Shown here: piece after piece, positions 1 through 8,805 of the stretch
How positions within the stretch are numbered: position 1 is the stretch's first letter
Layout of the letters: every line of letters begins with the position of its first letter
Translations under genes and position numbers: made by a program
The notes under the pieces: generated by a model
What the model saw: only the letters and a program-made list of their open reading frames with translations
Told to the model about the DNA's origin: nothing
Databases searched by the model: none
Assembly: GCF_022346995.1 (NCBI RefSeq)
Contig: NZ_JAKRNM010000002.1
Span: 496,001-560,000 of the forward strand
From: Paenibacillus sp. ACRRY
Lineage (GTDB): Bacteria > Bacillota > Bacilli > Paenibacillales > Paenibacillaceae
Reading direction: 5' to 3'
Length of the DNA: 64,000 nt

Positions 1-188
1 CTGGTTATATTGGGTTAGCTTGCGGGATTGCGTCCTTATTTATGTGGTCTATTGTACTTGGTCCGGCTGCAGCTGTGCTTGGTTATTACGCTTATGTAAA
101 TGGGCGTAAAACAGCCGGGGCTTGGTCCATTGGACTGGGAGCACTCGCTACGATCAGTTATTTCTTCATGATTCCATTTGCCCGTTAA
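1..188 (+). CDS. C-terminal part of a small membrane protein (5' end outside window)
   Basis: Reading codons from position 3 gives about 61 residues ending at a TAA at 186-188. The fragment is rich in Gly, Ala, Leu and Ile and forms two hydrophobic stretches separated by a short polar turn (YVNGRKTAG), the pattern of a small integral membrane protein. The start lies upstream of the window. I do not recognise the family with confidence; it resembles short DUF4190-type membrane proteins, but the fragment is too short to decide. A Rho-independent terminator follows about 60 bases after the stop, so this is probably the last gene of its transcript. Confidence 0.55.
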   Translation, partial: GYIGLACGIASLFMWSIVLGPAAAVLGYYAYVNGRKTAGAWSIGLGALATISYFFMIPFAR

Positions 189-247
189 ATTCTTGTTGAC
201 GAATACGTGGTAGAGCAATAACTTTTATCTGAATATGGCAAATCTTT

Positions 248-292
248 ACCTTCTCCCTTCCCGTAAAAACGGGATATGGGTGAAGGTTTTTC
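248..292 (+). terminator. Rho-independent terminator
   Basis: ACCTTCTCC and GGGTGAAGGT pair around an inner CCCGT/ACGGG hairpin, followed directly by a run of T. It closes the transcript of the partial membrane protein gene. Confidence 0.8.
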
Positions 293-350
293 ATATTTGC
301 GCAAACAAACGATTAAATGGGTTTATTTTTCTGAAAACCATGGCAGATTT

Positions 351-380
351 TTGTAAAACGATGTAGAATATAGGCATAAT
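351..380 (+). promoter_or_regulatory. Probable vegetative promoter of the lytic transglycosylase gene
   Basis: TTGTAA at 351-356 and CATAAT at 375-380 are separated by 18 bases. They sit just downstream of the previous terminator and about 30 bases before the chosen start codon. Judged by eye against the SigA consensus. Confidence 0.45.
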
Positions 381-412
381 ATACGTTTATTTATACGGGA
401 GTGGGAAAACAG

Positions 413-1168
413 ATGCAGATTGATCCAAATGGGTCACGGCAGTTACTGGAACTTCAATTGTCCAATGTTGCCAACCAAACGAATGTGTCAGGTGAAACTG
501 CAGGTTCATCGTCAGACTTCGCCGATATGATGGACGGGCTGTTGAGTGCGAGTACTAACGCTTCGAACAGCAGCGATTCATCTTCTTCAACGTCAATTGG
601 CATCTCCAAAAGATCTAGTGACGGCTTGTTGTGGTTACAACTGGGCAGTTTGTATAATACGGATTCAAGTGTGACTTCTTCCAGCAGCAGTGAGAATGTG
701 GCTTTGTCGACACATACCAGCACGGTAAGTGCTGATGCCAAAGGGTCTGTGCCAACCGATTTTGAATCTCTGATCGCAACGGCAAGTGCCAAGTACAATG
801 TACCTGAATCTCTGATCAAGGCTGTCATTGACACGGAATCCGGATTCAATCCCAACGTGGTATCTTCTGCCGGTGCCAAAGGCTTGATGCAATTAATGGA
901 TGGGACTGCAGCTGGACTCGGTGTTACGAATGCCTTTGATCCAGCTCAGAGTATTGATGCCGGAACCAAATATCTCTCCCTTCAGCTTCAGCGTTTTGGT
1001 GGCGAAGTGAAGATGGCGCTCGCCGCTTATAATGCTGGACCAGGGCGCGTTTCCCGTTTGGGTGTGTCTAATGACAGTGAACTGATGAGCGTACTTAACC
1101 TTTTGCCTGATGAGACACAGGCGTATATTTCCAAAGTGGAAAAAGCACAGTCGAAATATACGGTCTAG
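413..1168 (+). CDS. Lytic transglycosylase, SLT-domain protein
   Basis: A 251-residue protein. Residues 1 to about 120 are a low-complexity Ser/Thr-rich region without a clear signal peptide. The C-terminal half is a soluble lytic transglycosylase (SLT, goose-lysozyme-like) domain with the family motifs ESGFNP, GLMQLM and AYNAGPGRV. The catalytic Glu should be residue 142, in the ESG motif. Family members cleave the MurNAc-GlcNAc bond of peptidoglycan to give 1,6-anhydro ends. The ATG at 413 is chosen over the in-frame GTG at 401 because the purine-rich GGGAGTGGG (397-405) then acts as ribosome binding site. It is a single gene between two terminator-like hairpins. How it is exported is not evident from the sequence. 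Confidence 0.85.
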   Translation: MQIDPNGSRQLLELQLSNVANQTNVSGETAGSSSDFADMMDGLLSASTNASNSSDSSSSTSIGISKRSSDGLLWLQLGSLYNTDSSVTSSSSSENVALSTHTSTVSADAKGSVPTDFESLIATASAKYNVPESLIKAVIDTESGFNPNVVSSAGAKGLMQLMDGTAAGLGVTNAFDPAQSIDAGTKYLSLQLQRFGGEVKMALAAYNAGPGRVSRLGVSNDSELMSVLNLLPDETQAYISKVEKAQSKYTV

Positions 1169-1208
1169 AATCAAAGAATATTATTTTACAGCGAGTTCAG
1201 GAGGAGAT

Positions 1209-1257
1209 CAATTCAGGAGCATGCTTGGGAAGCCAGCCTGTTCCTGATTGGTCTTTT
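1209..1257 (+). terminator. Probable terminator after the lytic transglycosylase gene
   Basis: CAATTCAGGA pairs imperfectly with TCCTGATTG across a loop holding a GC/GC inner pairing, followed by GGTCTTTTTG. The stem is imperfect and the T-run short, so moderate confidence. Confidence 0.45.
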
Positions 1258-1330
1258 TGTGTTGGGGCGGGATCGTGTTACAATGCTCACTGTAGGTTTA
1301 TGAGAACATCTGAAGGAGGTCTGACCTCAT

Positions 1331-2479
1331 TTGAAATATTTTGATTATGCAGCAACGACTCCTCCTGATTCAGACGTGGTCCGAACGATGGCTGAAATTA
1401 TGGAGGCGCATTATGGCAATCCGTCATCCATTCATGGGTACGGAGAACGAGCGGATCAATTACTGAGGCGTGCACGATCCGGCTGTGCTGCAGCCCTTGG
1501 TGTTAAACCTGAAGAGATCGTGTTTACTTCCGGGGCAACGGAGAGCAACAACCTGGCCATAAAAGGAGCAGCACTTAAGTATCAGACCCGAGGAAAACAT
1601 CTCATTACGACGGCTACCGAACATGCTTCAGTGTATGAGAGTTTTTTGCAGCTGCAGCAGTGGGGTTGGGAAGTAACCTGGCTGCCCGTGGATTCGGATG
1701 GCCGTGTAAGCACTCAGCAGGTGTTGGATGCATTAAGACCCGACACGGTTCTTGTCAGCTTGATGCATGTAAACAATGAAACAGGGATCATCCATCCTGT
1801 TGCAGAGATAGGCAACCGTTTGAAAAGTGCCGCACCGCGTGTGCTTTTTCACGTGGATGGGGTGCAGGGGTTTGGCAAACTCGAAGCAAATCCCGCCTCG
1901 TGGGGAGCTGATCTGTACAGTTTATCTGCCCACAAAATCCGTGGTCCGAAAGGAGCGGGTCTCCTATACGTACGAAATGGGGTGGAACTTACCCCCCTTC
2001 TGTCTGGTGGTTCGCAGGAGCATGGCATGAGAGCAGGAACAGAGAATGTTCCCTTGCTTGTAGGTATGGCGAAAGCGATGCGTCTTGCGGCAGAACGGCA
2101 GCTCGCGTTTGCTGAACGTGCCACAGCGCTGAGAGATCGGATTATGGAAACCATTGAAACCATTCCCGGACTTAGACTGAACAGCCGGAAGGATGGGGCT
2201 CCTCACATTATTCACTTTTCCTATCCGGGGATGAAGGCTGAAGTGGCGCTTCATACACTGGAGCAGCTTGGAATAACGGTATCTACCCAATCAGCCTGCT
2301 CCTCCCGATCTGCGGAGCCCAGCAGAGTCCTTCTTGCCATGGGAAGAGATGCGGCGAGCGCTTCAGGAGGATTGCGGATTAGTCTAGGTAACGAACATAC
2401 AGAAGAGGATGTGGCCTTGCTGGAACAAGCGCTGCATCAGATGGTGGCGCAGCTGCGCCCGTTGGAAAGGCGGATGTAA
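1331..2479 (+). CDS. Cysteine desulfurase (NifS/IscS family), partner of ThiI
   Basis: A 382-residue PLP enzyme that removes sulfur from L-cysteine as a protein-bound persulfide. It begins with the family-typical FDYAATTPP. The PLP lysine is Lys202 in SAHKIRGPKG and the persulfide cysteine is Cys323 in STQSACSSRS. The start is TTG, six to eleven bases after a strong AAGGAGGT (1313-1320). The stop lies six bases before thiI. In B. subtilis the NifZ-ThiI pair is arranged this way and feeds sulfur to tRNA 4-thiouridine, so the specific role inferred here is sulfur donation to ThiI rather than general Fe-S assembly. The paralogue name (nifZ-like versus iscS) cannot be settled from sequence alone. 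Confidence 0.93.
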   Translation: MKYFDYAATTPPDSDVVRTMAEIMEAHYGNPSSIHGYGERADQLLRRARSGCAAALGVKPEEIVFTSGATESNNLAIKGAALKYQTRGKHLITTATEHASVYESFLQLQQWGWEVTWLPVDSDGRVSTQQVLDALRPDTVLVSLMHVNNETGIIHPVAEIGNRLKSAAPRVLFHVDGVQGFGKLEANPASWGADLYSLSAHKIRGPKGAGLLYVRNGVELTPLLSGGSQEHGMRAGTENVPLLVGMAKAMRLAAERQLAFAERATALRDRIMETIETIPGLRLNSRKDGAPHIIHFSYPGMKAEVALHTLEQLGITVSTQSACSSRSAEPSRVLLAMGRDAASASGGLRISLGNEHTEEDVALLEQALHQMVAQLRPLERRM

Positions 2480-2485
2480 AGTCAA

Positions 2486-3727
2486 ATGAAATATGATATG
2501 CTGCTTCTCCGTTTTGGAGAGTTTATGTTAAAAGGCAAAAATCGTGCACGATTCGAAAAAACAATTATTACTCAGGTGCGGGCCCTGCTCAAGCCATATC
2601 CAGGTGCAAGCTTACGCAAGGAATTTGGACGGCTATATGTAGATCTCGGTGGTCATTCCCATACAGAGCTGATCGCAGTGCTGAAACGGGTTTTTGGGGT
2701 AATGTCCATCAGTCCGGTTAAAGTAACTCCTTCTGTGCTTGAGGATATCGTGGAAACAGCTGTAGCTTTCATGGATGAGAGAGAAAACGAGTTCAAGGAA
2801 GGTACGACGTTCAAAGTGAATACTCGCCGGGTGTGGAAAGAGTTTCCTCATTCTTCACACGAAATGAACCACATGGTGGGTTCCCCGATATTAAGAAAGT
2901 TCCAACAGCTTCGTGTGGATGTACGTCATCCGGACATTGAACTGCGCGTGGAGATTCGAGATCAGGGAACCTATATCTTCAATGAAGTGATTCCAGCTGT
3001 CGGCGGGTTCCCTCTCGGTACCAACGGCAAAGCGATGGTGCTGCTGTCGGGTGGAATTGACAGTCCTGTAGCGGCTTGGTCTTCCATGCGGCGCGGACTG
3101 GAAGTGGAATGTGTACACTTTTACAGTTATCCGTTCACCAGCCAGCGTGCCAAGGAAAAGGTTATCGATCTGGCTCGTGCCTTGGCTGATCATGCCGGTA
3201 CCATCAAATTGCACCTGGTTCCTTTTACGGAGATCCAAACGGCATTCACCCAGCTGGGCCAGGATAATCTCATCATCACCCTGATGCGCCGCTCCATGCT
3301 GCGAATTGCGACGAAGCTCGCTGAACGCGAGCGGGCACTTGCATTAATTACCGGAGATAGTCTTGGTCAAGTTGCAAGCCAGACGCTGCCGAGTATGAAT
3401 GTCATCGGACGTGCAACGGAGCTTCCGCTTTTGCGGCCCCTCGTCATGATGGACAAGCAGGAAATTATTACGTTATCCAAACAGATTGGAACATATGATA
3501 TATCGATACTGCCTTACGAGGATTGCTGCACCCTGTTCGTGCCCAAATCACCAACAACGAATCCGAATCTTCGCATTGTGGACAAAATTGAAGCAACGAT
3601 GAGCCATTTGCCTGAATGGGTAGATGAAGCTGTAGCTCAGACAGAAACCATTGTTCTGCATGCAGGCGAAGCAACTCCTGCAACCAGTGAAAACACGGAG
3701 AACGAAATTAAGGAAGACTGGTTCTGA
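2486..3727 (+). CDS. thiI: tRNA 4-thiouridine synthase ThiI
   Basis: A 413-residue enzyme that adenylates U8 of tRNA and replaces its oxygen with sulfur, giving 4-thiouridine. Order: N-terminal ferredoxin-like and THUMP region (to about residue 165), then the PP-loop ATP pyrophosphatase domain with VLLSGGIDSPVA (Ser188 to Ser193). A conserved Cys pair is seen in YEDCCTLFVPKSP. It lacks the C-terminal rhodanese domain of the longer E. coli enzyme, as is usual in Bacilli, so sulfur should come directly from the upstream desulfurase, six bases away. A bidirectional terminator follows. Confidence 0.95.
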   Translation: MKYDMLLLRFGEFMLKGKNRARFEKTIITQVRALLKPYPGASLRKEFGRLYVDLGGHSHTELIAVLKRVFGVMSISPVKVTPSVLEDIVETAVAFMDERENEFKEGTTFKVNTRRVWKEFPHSSHEMNHMVGSPILRKFQQLRVDVRHPDIELRVEIRDQGTYIFNEVIPAVGGFPLGTNGKAMVLLSGGIDSPVAAWSSMRRGLEVECVHFYSYPFTSQRAKEKVIDLARALADHAGTIKLHLVPFTEIQTAFTQLGQDNLIITLMRRSMLRIATKLAERERALALITGDSLGQVASQTLPSMNVIGRATELPLLRPLVMMDKQEIITLSKQIGTYDISILPYEDCCTLFVPKSPTTNPNLRIVDKIEATMSHLPEWVDEAVAQTETIVLHAGEATPATSENTENEIKEDWF

Positions 3728-3786
3728 TTATTTTTCCTTGTATTGGTAGAATGACATAATAAGGGCTATGTTACCTGTAATAGAAA

Positions 3787-3826
3787 AAAAAGGACCGGCC
3801 GATGAAAATCGGCTGGTCCTTTTTTG
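3787..3826. terminator. Bidirectional terminator between thiI and the TerC gene
   Basis: AAGGACCGGCCGAT and ATCGGCTGGTCCTT form a long stem with a GAAA loop, flanked by A-run and T-run, so it can end both the rightward thiI transcript and the leftward terC transcript. Confidence 0.9.
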
Positions 3827-3840
3827 TGTGTATCTTTATT

Positions 3841-4539
3841 TTACGAATAGGATCGCTGGTGCTCTCCACCTTGTCTACTGCTGGCGCGTTTGCGGTATCC
3901 TGCGAATACCACACCTGCAACGACCAGAACGATAAACAGAATGCGAAGGGCAGGATGCTCGGTGAAAAACGGCACAAGCCGGTGTTCCTCTGTAATCATG
4001 TGGGATGCGGTATAGCCAAGTACAATGGCCCCCAGATATATAATCCATGGGAAGTGGTTGATTAACTTGATGAACAGCGTGCTTCCCCATACAATGATCG
4101 GCACACTGATCAACAGTCCGATGATAACAAGTACCAGATGCTGTTCAGCCGCGCCAGCCACTGCAATGACATTATCCAGTCCCATGGCGGCATCTGCAAT
4201 GACAATGGTGCGAACTGCAACCCATAGGGAGCTGCCTGCCTTAATATCATTATGTTCTTCACCTTGGTCAGCCAATAGTTTATAAGCGATCCAGATCAGC
4301 AAAACGCCACCTACAAGCAGCAGCCAAGGCACCTTAAGCAGCCAGAGTACAACCACTGTGGCAACAATCCGAATCACTAGGGCACCCGCTGTCCCGTAGA
4401 GAATCGCCTTTTTCTGCACTGAAGGGTGCAAATTACGTGCAGCAAGACCGATAACGATTGCATTATCGCCAGCCAGCATGAGATCAATAAATACAATTTT
4501 CACCAAAGCAAGCCAAAAAACAGCGCTAAAAAGCTCCAT
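3841..4539 (-). CDS. TerC-family integral membrane protein (YjbE type)
   Basis: A 232-residue polytopic membrane protein. The two family motifs are present: DLMLAGDNAIVIG near residue 20 and MGLDNVIAVAG near residue 120, carrying the acidic residues thought to bind metal. The N-terminus (MELFSAVFWLALVKIVFIDL) closely resembles the B. subtilis YjbE type. B. subtilis TerC proteins have been linked to Mn(II) export and to metal loading of secreted enzymes; the substrate here is inferred. The start is an ATG preceded on the minus strand by GAAGGAG. It diverges from a second terC paralogue only 105 bases away. The C-terminal tail is basic and Ser/Gln-rich. Confidence 0.88.
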   Translation of the reverse strand: MELFSAVFWLALVKIVFIDLMLAGDNAIVIGLAARNLHPSVQKKAILYGTAGALVIRIVATVVVLWLLKVPWLLLVGGVLLIWIAYKLLADQGEEHNDIKAGSSLWVAVRTIVIADAAMGLDNVIAVAGAAEQHLVLVIIGLLISVPIIVWGSTLFIKLINHFPWIIYLGAIVLGYTASHMITEEHRLVPFFTEHPALRILFIVLVVAGVVFAGYRKRASSRQGGEHQRSYS

Positions 4540-4644
4540 ATGCTGTCACTCCTTCTATATGTCCGAACCTAGAAAAGCTTGTTCAATCGTTAAGAATAGC
4601 ATGGACAACTTTGACATACAAGTAAGAGTGGGGGGAGGAGAAAC

Positions 4645-5304
4645 ATGGATACATTGTGGCTGTTGACTGAAATTCTAATGATCAATCTGGTTTTGAGTGG
4701 AGATAATGCTGTAGTCATCGCTCTCGCGAGTAAGGATCTGCCGGAGAAGCAACGTAAGCAGGCGGTATGGTGGGGGGCTTTTGGTGCAGTTGTCCTAAGG
4801 TGTGTGCTAACTTTTGCAGCGGTGTTAATGCTCGGAATTCCTTTTATACAGGCAGCGGGCGGGATTTTATTGTTTTGGATCGCCGTGAAGCTCCTGCTTC
4901 AAAACGAAGACGAAGTACATATTCGGGAAGCTTCTACGACCTGGAAAGCGGTTCAGACCATTTTGATTGCCGATTTTGTAATGAGTCTGGACAATGTGCT
5001 TGCCATAGCGGCATTAGCAGATGGAGACCTGGCACTTATCGTCATCGGAATAGCAATCAGCATCCCCATTGTGGTGTGGGGGAGCGGCCTAATTGTCGGT
5101 TTGTTGAAACGATTTCCGATTCTGGTATTCGCGGGCTCAGGAATCCTGGCATTCACGGCAGGTGAAATGGTCATGAGTGACCCGAAGCTGGGTCAGTGGC
5201 TTGGCAGCTTGACAGCGGAAGCACACACGCTGCTACCCGTGGCGATGGCTGGTCTAGTCATAGCAGTGGGGGGAGCACATAAGTTTGTCAGACGGAATGT
5301 GTAA
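4645..5304 (+). CDS. TerC-family integral membrane protein, second paralogue
   Basis: A 219-residue polytopic membrane protein with NLVLSGDNAVVIALA near residue 15 and MSLDNVLAIAALADGD near residue 115, the same paired acidic motifs as its divergent neighbour, from which it differs clearly elsewhere. It starts at an ATG after GGGGGAGGAG. A strong terminator follows the stop. Expected role is metal, probably Mn(II), transport. No yybP-ykoY-type riboswitch fits in the 105-base divergent gap. Two paralogues back to back suggest an old duplication. Confidence 0.87.
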   Translation: MDTLWLLTEILMINLVLSGDNAVVIALASKDLPEKQRKQAVWWGAFGAVVLRCVLTFAAVLMLGIPFIQAAGGILLFWIAVKLLLQNEDEVHIREASTTWKAVQTILIADFVMSLDNVLAIAALADGDLALIVIGIAISIPIVVWGSGLIVGLLKRFPILVFAGSGILAFTAGEMVMSDPKLGQWLGSLTAEAHTLLPVAMAGLVIAVGGAHKFVRRNV

Positions 5305-5344
5305 TTCCGTCCTGGGTATGCAGCAGAAAAATAGAGTGGAAGAC

Positions 5345-5371
5345 AACCGTCTGCCGAGGACGGTTTTTTTG
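5345..5371 (+). terminator. Rho-independent terminator
   Basis: AACCGTC and GACGGTT pair around a TGCCGAG loop and run into seven T. It ends the second terC transcript. Confidence 0.88.
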
Positions 5372-5593
5372 TTGAATTGAATCTTATCATGTTGTGAACA
5401 TTGAGGAATAAGGGACGGGTCAATGCTTAACGGGTAATACACAATAGAGTGGCGACGAAATGCGACATCGAGTATAGTTTTTTGCAAAAACATGGGCTAC
5501 ACTAGAGGCAGGTCTACAAAAGCTGGTCATCATGAAACGGTTCGTTGAAGCTTACAACCTACATAGCCTAATTGATATAAGAGGTGATTGCAG

Positions 5594-6088
5594 ATGAAAA
5601 TGAGAAATGAAAAAGCGATCGGCATATTTATTGTTGCAGCAGGTATCATTATTTTGCTTGGTAAACTTGGGGTATTTGGCTTTATTGGACGCCATTTCTG
5701 GCCTTTGCTTCTATTGCTGCCGGGAATTGCTCTCCATGCCCTGTATTATGCAAGAGTTACTCCTACTTGGTCCCTTGTTCCAGCAGGGATATTGACGGTG
5801 TATGGTATTTTGTTCGGAATTACGAATACATGGGGCGGAGGGCTGATGAGCAGTCTCTGGCCGGCATTATTGCTGGGAATTGCCGTTGGCTTACTCGAGT
5901 ACGGACTTGTTGAACGCTATAAACCTGAGTTTGTGCTGCCTGCAGCATGGGGCATTGGTGCTTTGTCCATTGTCTTATTCGGATTCACCCTGCTTCAAAC
6001 CGGAATTATTTATGTACTGGCGATCCTTTTGATTTTGGGTGGGGTCTGGTTGCTGCTTGGACGAGGGCGTGGGAGGAAGGGTTGGTAA
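5594..6088 (+). CDS. LiaI-LiaF-like small membrane protein
   Basis: A 164-residue protein with a short basic N-terminus, then several transmembrane segments (from about residue 8) ending in a basic tail (GRGRGRKGW). The first helices, with GIFIVAAGIIILLGKLG followed by FWPLLLLLPG, resemble the LiaI/LiaF-type N-terminal membrane domain (DUF5668 group). The ATG at 5594 is chosen over the in-frame TTG at 5588 because AGAGGTG (5579-5585) then has proper spacing. Function is unknown. It stands alone: a terminator lies upstream and the typA promoter downstream. The 5372-5593 gap before it shows no clear element besides an A/T-rich TTTTTTGCAAAAA stretch. Confidence 0.7.
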   Translation: MKMRNEKAIGIFIVAAGIIILLGKLGVFGFIGRHFWPLLLLLPGIALHALYYARVTPTWSLVPAGILTVYGILFGITNTWGGGLMSSLWPALLLGIAVGLLEYGLVERYKPEFVLPAAWGIGALSIVLFGFTLLQTGIIYVLAILLILGGVWLLLGRGRGRKGW

Positions 6089-6119
6089 CATTGCCCGACC
6101 TTGTTCCAAGCGAAATATC

Positions 6120-6147
6120 TTGATTTTTAGCTATGATCAACTATAAT
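6120..6147 (+). promoter_or_regulatory. SigA-type promoter of typA
   Basis: TTGATT at 6120-6125 and TATAAT at 6142-6147, spaced 16 bases. Transcription would start near 6154, leaving a leader of about 110 bases that contains a perfect hairpin. Confidence 0.7.
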
Positions 6148-6164
6148 ATAAGGGATAAAGACAT

Positions 6165-6185
6165 GCGTCGGGATATCACCGACGC
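6165..6185 (+). other. Leader hairpin of typA
   Basis: GCGTCGG and CCGACGC form a perfect 7-bp stem with a 7-base loop inside the predicted typA leader, followed by TTATTTT. It could act as an RNA stabiliser or a weak attenuator. No known riboswitch is recognised. Confidence 0.5.
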
Positions 6186-6266
6186 TTATTTTGGGTGAGT
6201 AACCTGCAGAAATGCGGGAAGTTTAGTAGATAAGAATTGAAATTGGAAAGGATATGGATACAAACC

Positions 6267-8114
6267 ATGCATTCAAGAGAACACATTCGCAATATTGCGA
6301 TTATTGCCCACGTCGACCACGGGAAAACAACGCTAGTCGACAAGTTGCTCCAGCAATCCGGTACTTTCCGTGATCACGAAACAGTACAGGAGCGCGCAAT
6401 GGACTCCAACGATTTGGAGCGTGAACGCGGTATTACGATTTTGGCCAAAAACACGGCTATAACTTATAAAGATTTCCTGATCAACATTGTAGATACACCA
6501 GGACACGCCGACTTCGGTGGTGAAGTAGAACGTATCATGAAAATGGTTGACGGCGTGTTGCTCGTTGTTGATGCTTATGAGGGCTGTATGCCACAAACGA
6601 AGTTCGTACTTCGTAAAGCACTGGAGCACAACCTGACTCCAATCGTTATTGTAAACAAAATTGACCGTCCAGCGGCTCGTCCGGCTGAGGTTATTGATGA
6701 AGTACTGGACCTGTTTATCGAACTGGGTGCCAGCGATGAACAACTTGAATTCCCTGTCGTATATGCTTCCGCATTGAACGGAACATCCAGCATGGAAGAC
6801 GATCCTGCCAAACAAGATGACAACATGATGGCGATCTACGATACCATCGTAAGTCATATCCCTCATCCAACAGAGAACGTTGAAGAGCCACTGCAATTCC
6901 TCGTTACACTGATGGACTATAATGAATACCTCGGACGTATCGCTATCGGTCGTGTAAACCGCGGTGTGATTCGTCAAGGCCAATCCGTTACTGTTATTAT
7001 GCGTGATGGCAAAAGCAAAACAGCTCGTATCGAGAAACTGTTTGGTTTCCAAGGTCTGAAACGTGTTGAGACAGAGGAAGCTGGCGCAGGTGACATCGTT
7101 GCGATCGCGGGTATTAAGGATATCAACATCGGTGAAACGATTGCTGACCCGAACAACCCTGAAGCTTTGCCGGTTCTGAAAATTGACGAGCCAACACTGC
7201 AAATGACATTCCTCGTAAACAACAGTCCATTCGCAGGCCGTGAAGGTAAATGGGTAACTTCCCGTAAACTGCGTGAGCGTTTGTTGAAGGAATTGGAAAC
7301 GGACGTATCCCTTCGTGTTGAAGAAACAGAGAGCCCAGATGCATTTATCGTATCCGGACGTGGTGAGCTTCACCTCGGTATCCTGATTGAAAATATGCGT
7401 CGTGAAGGATATGAGCTTCAAGTATCCAAACCAGAAGTTATCGTCAAAGAAATTGACGGTAAGAAAATGGAACCTCTTGAGCGTTTGTTGATTGATATCC
7501 CTGAAGAAAGCATGGGTTCCGTCATGGAGAGCCTGGGCGCACGTAAAGCAGAGATGGTTAACATGGTCAACACGGGTAGCGGTCAAGTACGTCTGGAGTT
7601 CCTGATTCCCGCACGTGGTCTGATTGGATACAGCACCAACTTCCTGACATTGACTCGTGGTTATGGCGTTATGAACCATGCATTTGACAGCTACGCTCCA
7701 GTAGTGTCTGGTCAAGTGGGTGGACGTCACCAAGGTGTACTGATCTCAACTGAAACGGGTACATCTACGTTCTATGGAATGATGGGTGTTGAGGATCGTG
7801 GTACGCTCTTCCTTGAGCCAGGAACAGAAATTTACGAAGGTATGATCGTTGGTGAGCATACACGAGACAATGATATCGTTGTCAACATCTGTAAAGAAAA
7901 ACAACTGACTAACGTTCGTTCTTCCGGTAAAGATGATACGGTTAAAATTAAAACTCCGATTATCTTCTCGTTGGAACAGGCGCTTGAATATCTGAATGAA
8001 GATGAATATTGTGAGATTACACCGAAATCTATTCGTCTTCGTAAAAAGATCTTGAACAAATCCGAGCGTGAGCGTGCAGAAAAACAACGCAAAATGGCTC
8101 AAAATAACGCTTAA
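6267..8114 (+). CDS. typA: Translational GTPase TypA/BipA
   Basis: A 615-residue ribosome-associated GTPase of the EF-G superfamily, involved in ribosome assembly and stress or cold adaptation. G motifs: [10 protein letters not shown] (G1), DTPGHADF (G3) and NKIDRP (G4) in the first 140 residues, followed by EF-G-like domain II, domain V-like repeats and the BipA-specific C-terminal domain. Family proteins begin near [20 protein letters not shown], so the ATG at 6267 is taken rather than the in-frame TTG ten codons upstream, which has no ribosome site. AAAGG lies about 15 bases before the ATG, which is rather far. Codon use is strongly biased, as for a well-expressed gene. It is the counterpart of B. 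subtilis ylaG, followed as there by ylaH. Confidence 0.96.
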   Translation: MHSREHIRNIAIIAHVDHGKTTLVDKLLQQSGTFRDHETVQERAMDSNDLERERGITILAKNTAITYKDFLINIVDTPGHADFGGEVERIMKMVDGVLLVVDAYEGCMPQTKFVLRKALEHNLTPIVIVNKIDRPAARPAEVIDEVLDLFIELGASDEQLEFPVVYASALNGTSSMEDDPAKQDDNMMAIYDTIVSHIPHPTENVEEPLQFLVTLMDYNEYLGRIAIGRVNRGVIRQGQSVTVIMRDGKSKTARIEKLFGFQGLKRVETEEAGAGDIVAIAGIKDINIGETIADPNNPEALPVLKIDEPTLQMTFLVNNSPFAGREGKWVTSRKLRERLLKELETDVSLRVEETESPDAFIVSGRGELHLGILIENMRREGYELQVSKPEVIVKEIDGKKMEPLERLLIDIPEESMGSVMESLGARKAEMVNMVNTGSGQVRLEFLIPARGLIGYSTNFLTLTRGYGVMNHAFDSYAPVVSGQVGGRHQGVLISTETGTSTFYGMMGVEDRGTLFLEPGTEIYEGMIVGEHTRDNDIVVNICKEKQLTNVRSSGKDDTVKIKTPIIFSLEQALEYLNEDEYCEITPKSIRLRKKILNKSERERAEKQRKMAQNNA

Positions 8115-8202
8115 TTTTAACTAACAAAAAATAGTAGTATAAGTTAACGTTTGATGGGCCCGGTAAGTAATGAAAGCTTGTGGAGCTAAAGTAGTGTAGG
8201 GA

Positions 8203-8323
8203 TCAGAATCGATTCTGAAGAAGCGAAGCGTTCGCGTTTATCCCCGGATTTTACCATTGTGTAAATGGATTAAAAAATCTGGGGATAACAGCGATTGGAA
8301 GAACGATCTGAAACCGAAACGGT
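8203..8323. repeat. Complex palindromic intergenic element
   Basis: The 303-base typA-ylaH gap has no gene but four consecutive inverted repeats: the perfect 16-mer TCAGAATCGATTCTGA (8203-8218); GCGAA/TTCGC (8223-8235); a 15-bp stem of TTATCCCCGGATTTT with AAAATCTGGGGATAA (8238-8288, inner arms CATT/AATG); and ACCG/CGGT (about 8313-8323). No T-run follows the large stem, so it is not an ordinary terminator. Its form is that of a dispersed bacterial repeat or a structured RNA. Only one copy is present in this window. Confidence 0.55.
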
Positions 8324-8417
8324 CACAATAGCACGTACTGGCTCTCTAAGCTGCTAGGGTACTACCATCAACCGGTTTACTTATACAAGCATGAACAACG
8401 AAAGGAGCTGACTGTGC

Positions 8418-8714
8418 ATGCAAGCATGGTTCGCATCACACCCGATCGTAGCCTACATCGTCATCTTTGTGCTGATTACTTACGTATATAATAAGGTGTT
8501 TCGGGTACGTCAGAAATTGCCGCTCGTTAAGGAAATCTTTCTTTATCTACTGATGGCGATGGGCACATTCATGCTTCTTATTTTTCAGATCGATAAGCTC
8601 CCGATTATTCAATGTTTGCTGGTAGCCGTTGGTTTGATGCTGTTAGTGCGAGTGCGCTATTTCATCGAAGGTCGTCAAAAGAAAAAGGCGGAAGCTGCCG
8701 CCAGAAATTCATAA
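8418..8714 (+). CDS. ylaH: YlaH-like membrane protein
   Basis: A 98-residue membrane protein with three predicted hydrophobic segments (residues about 8-24, 38-54, 62-77) and a basic C-terminus (EGRQKKKAEAAARNS). Position directly after typA and overall size match B. subtilis ylaH. AAAGGAG ends 10 bases before the ATG. Function is unknown. A terminator with a UUCG-type loop follows. Confidence 0.8.
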   Translation: MQAWFASHPIVAYIVIFVLITYVYNKVFRVRQKLPLVKEIFLYLLMAMGTFMLLIFQIDKLPIIQCLLVAVGLMLLVRVRYFIEGRQKKKAEAAARNS

Positions 8715-8736
8715 AATCTGTCTCTGTATAGACCAT

Positions 8737-8770
8737 CCGTTTTCCTTCGGGAAAGCGGTTGTCTTTTATT
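8737..8770 (+). terminator. Rho-independent terminator with TTCG loop
   Basis: CCGTTTTCC and GGAAAGCGG pair (one G-T pair) around a TTCG tetraloop and are followed by TTGTCTTTTATTT. It ends the typA/ylaH transcript. Confidence 0.85.
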
Positions 8771-8805
8771 TGGACAAAAACAGATGTGATAAAGGTGTTG
8801 AAGAT

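Noticed and set aside
4540..4644. A Mn(II)-type yybP-ykoY riboswitch for the terC genes
   Set aside because: The gap is only 105 bases and shows none of the expected paired elements.
6333..7733. A 466-codon open frame on the minus strand inside typA
   Set aside because: It lies entirely antisense to a conserved GTPase with strong codon bias, has no ribosome site and gives a Cys/His/Phe-rich protein without known motifs.
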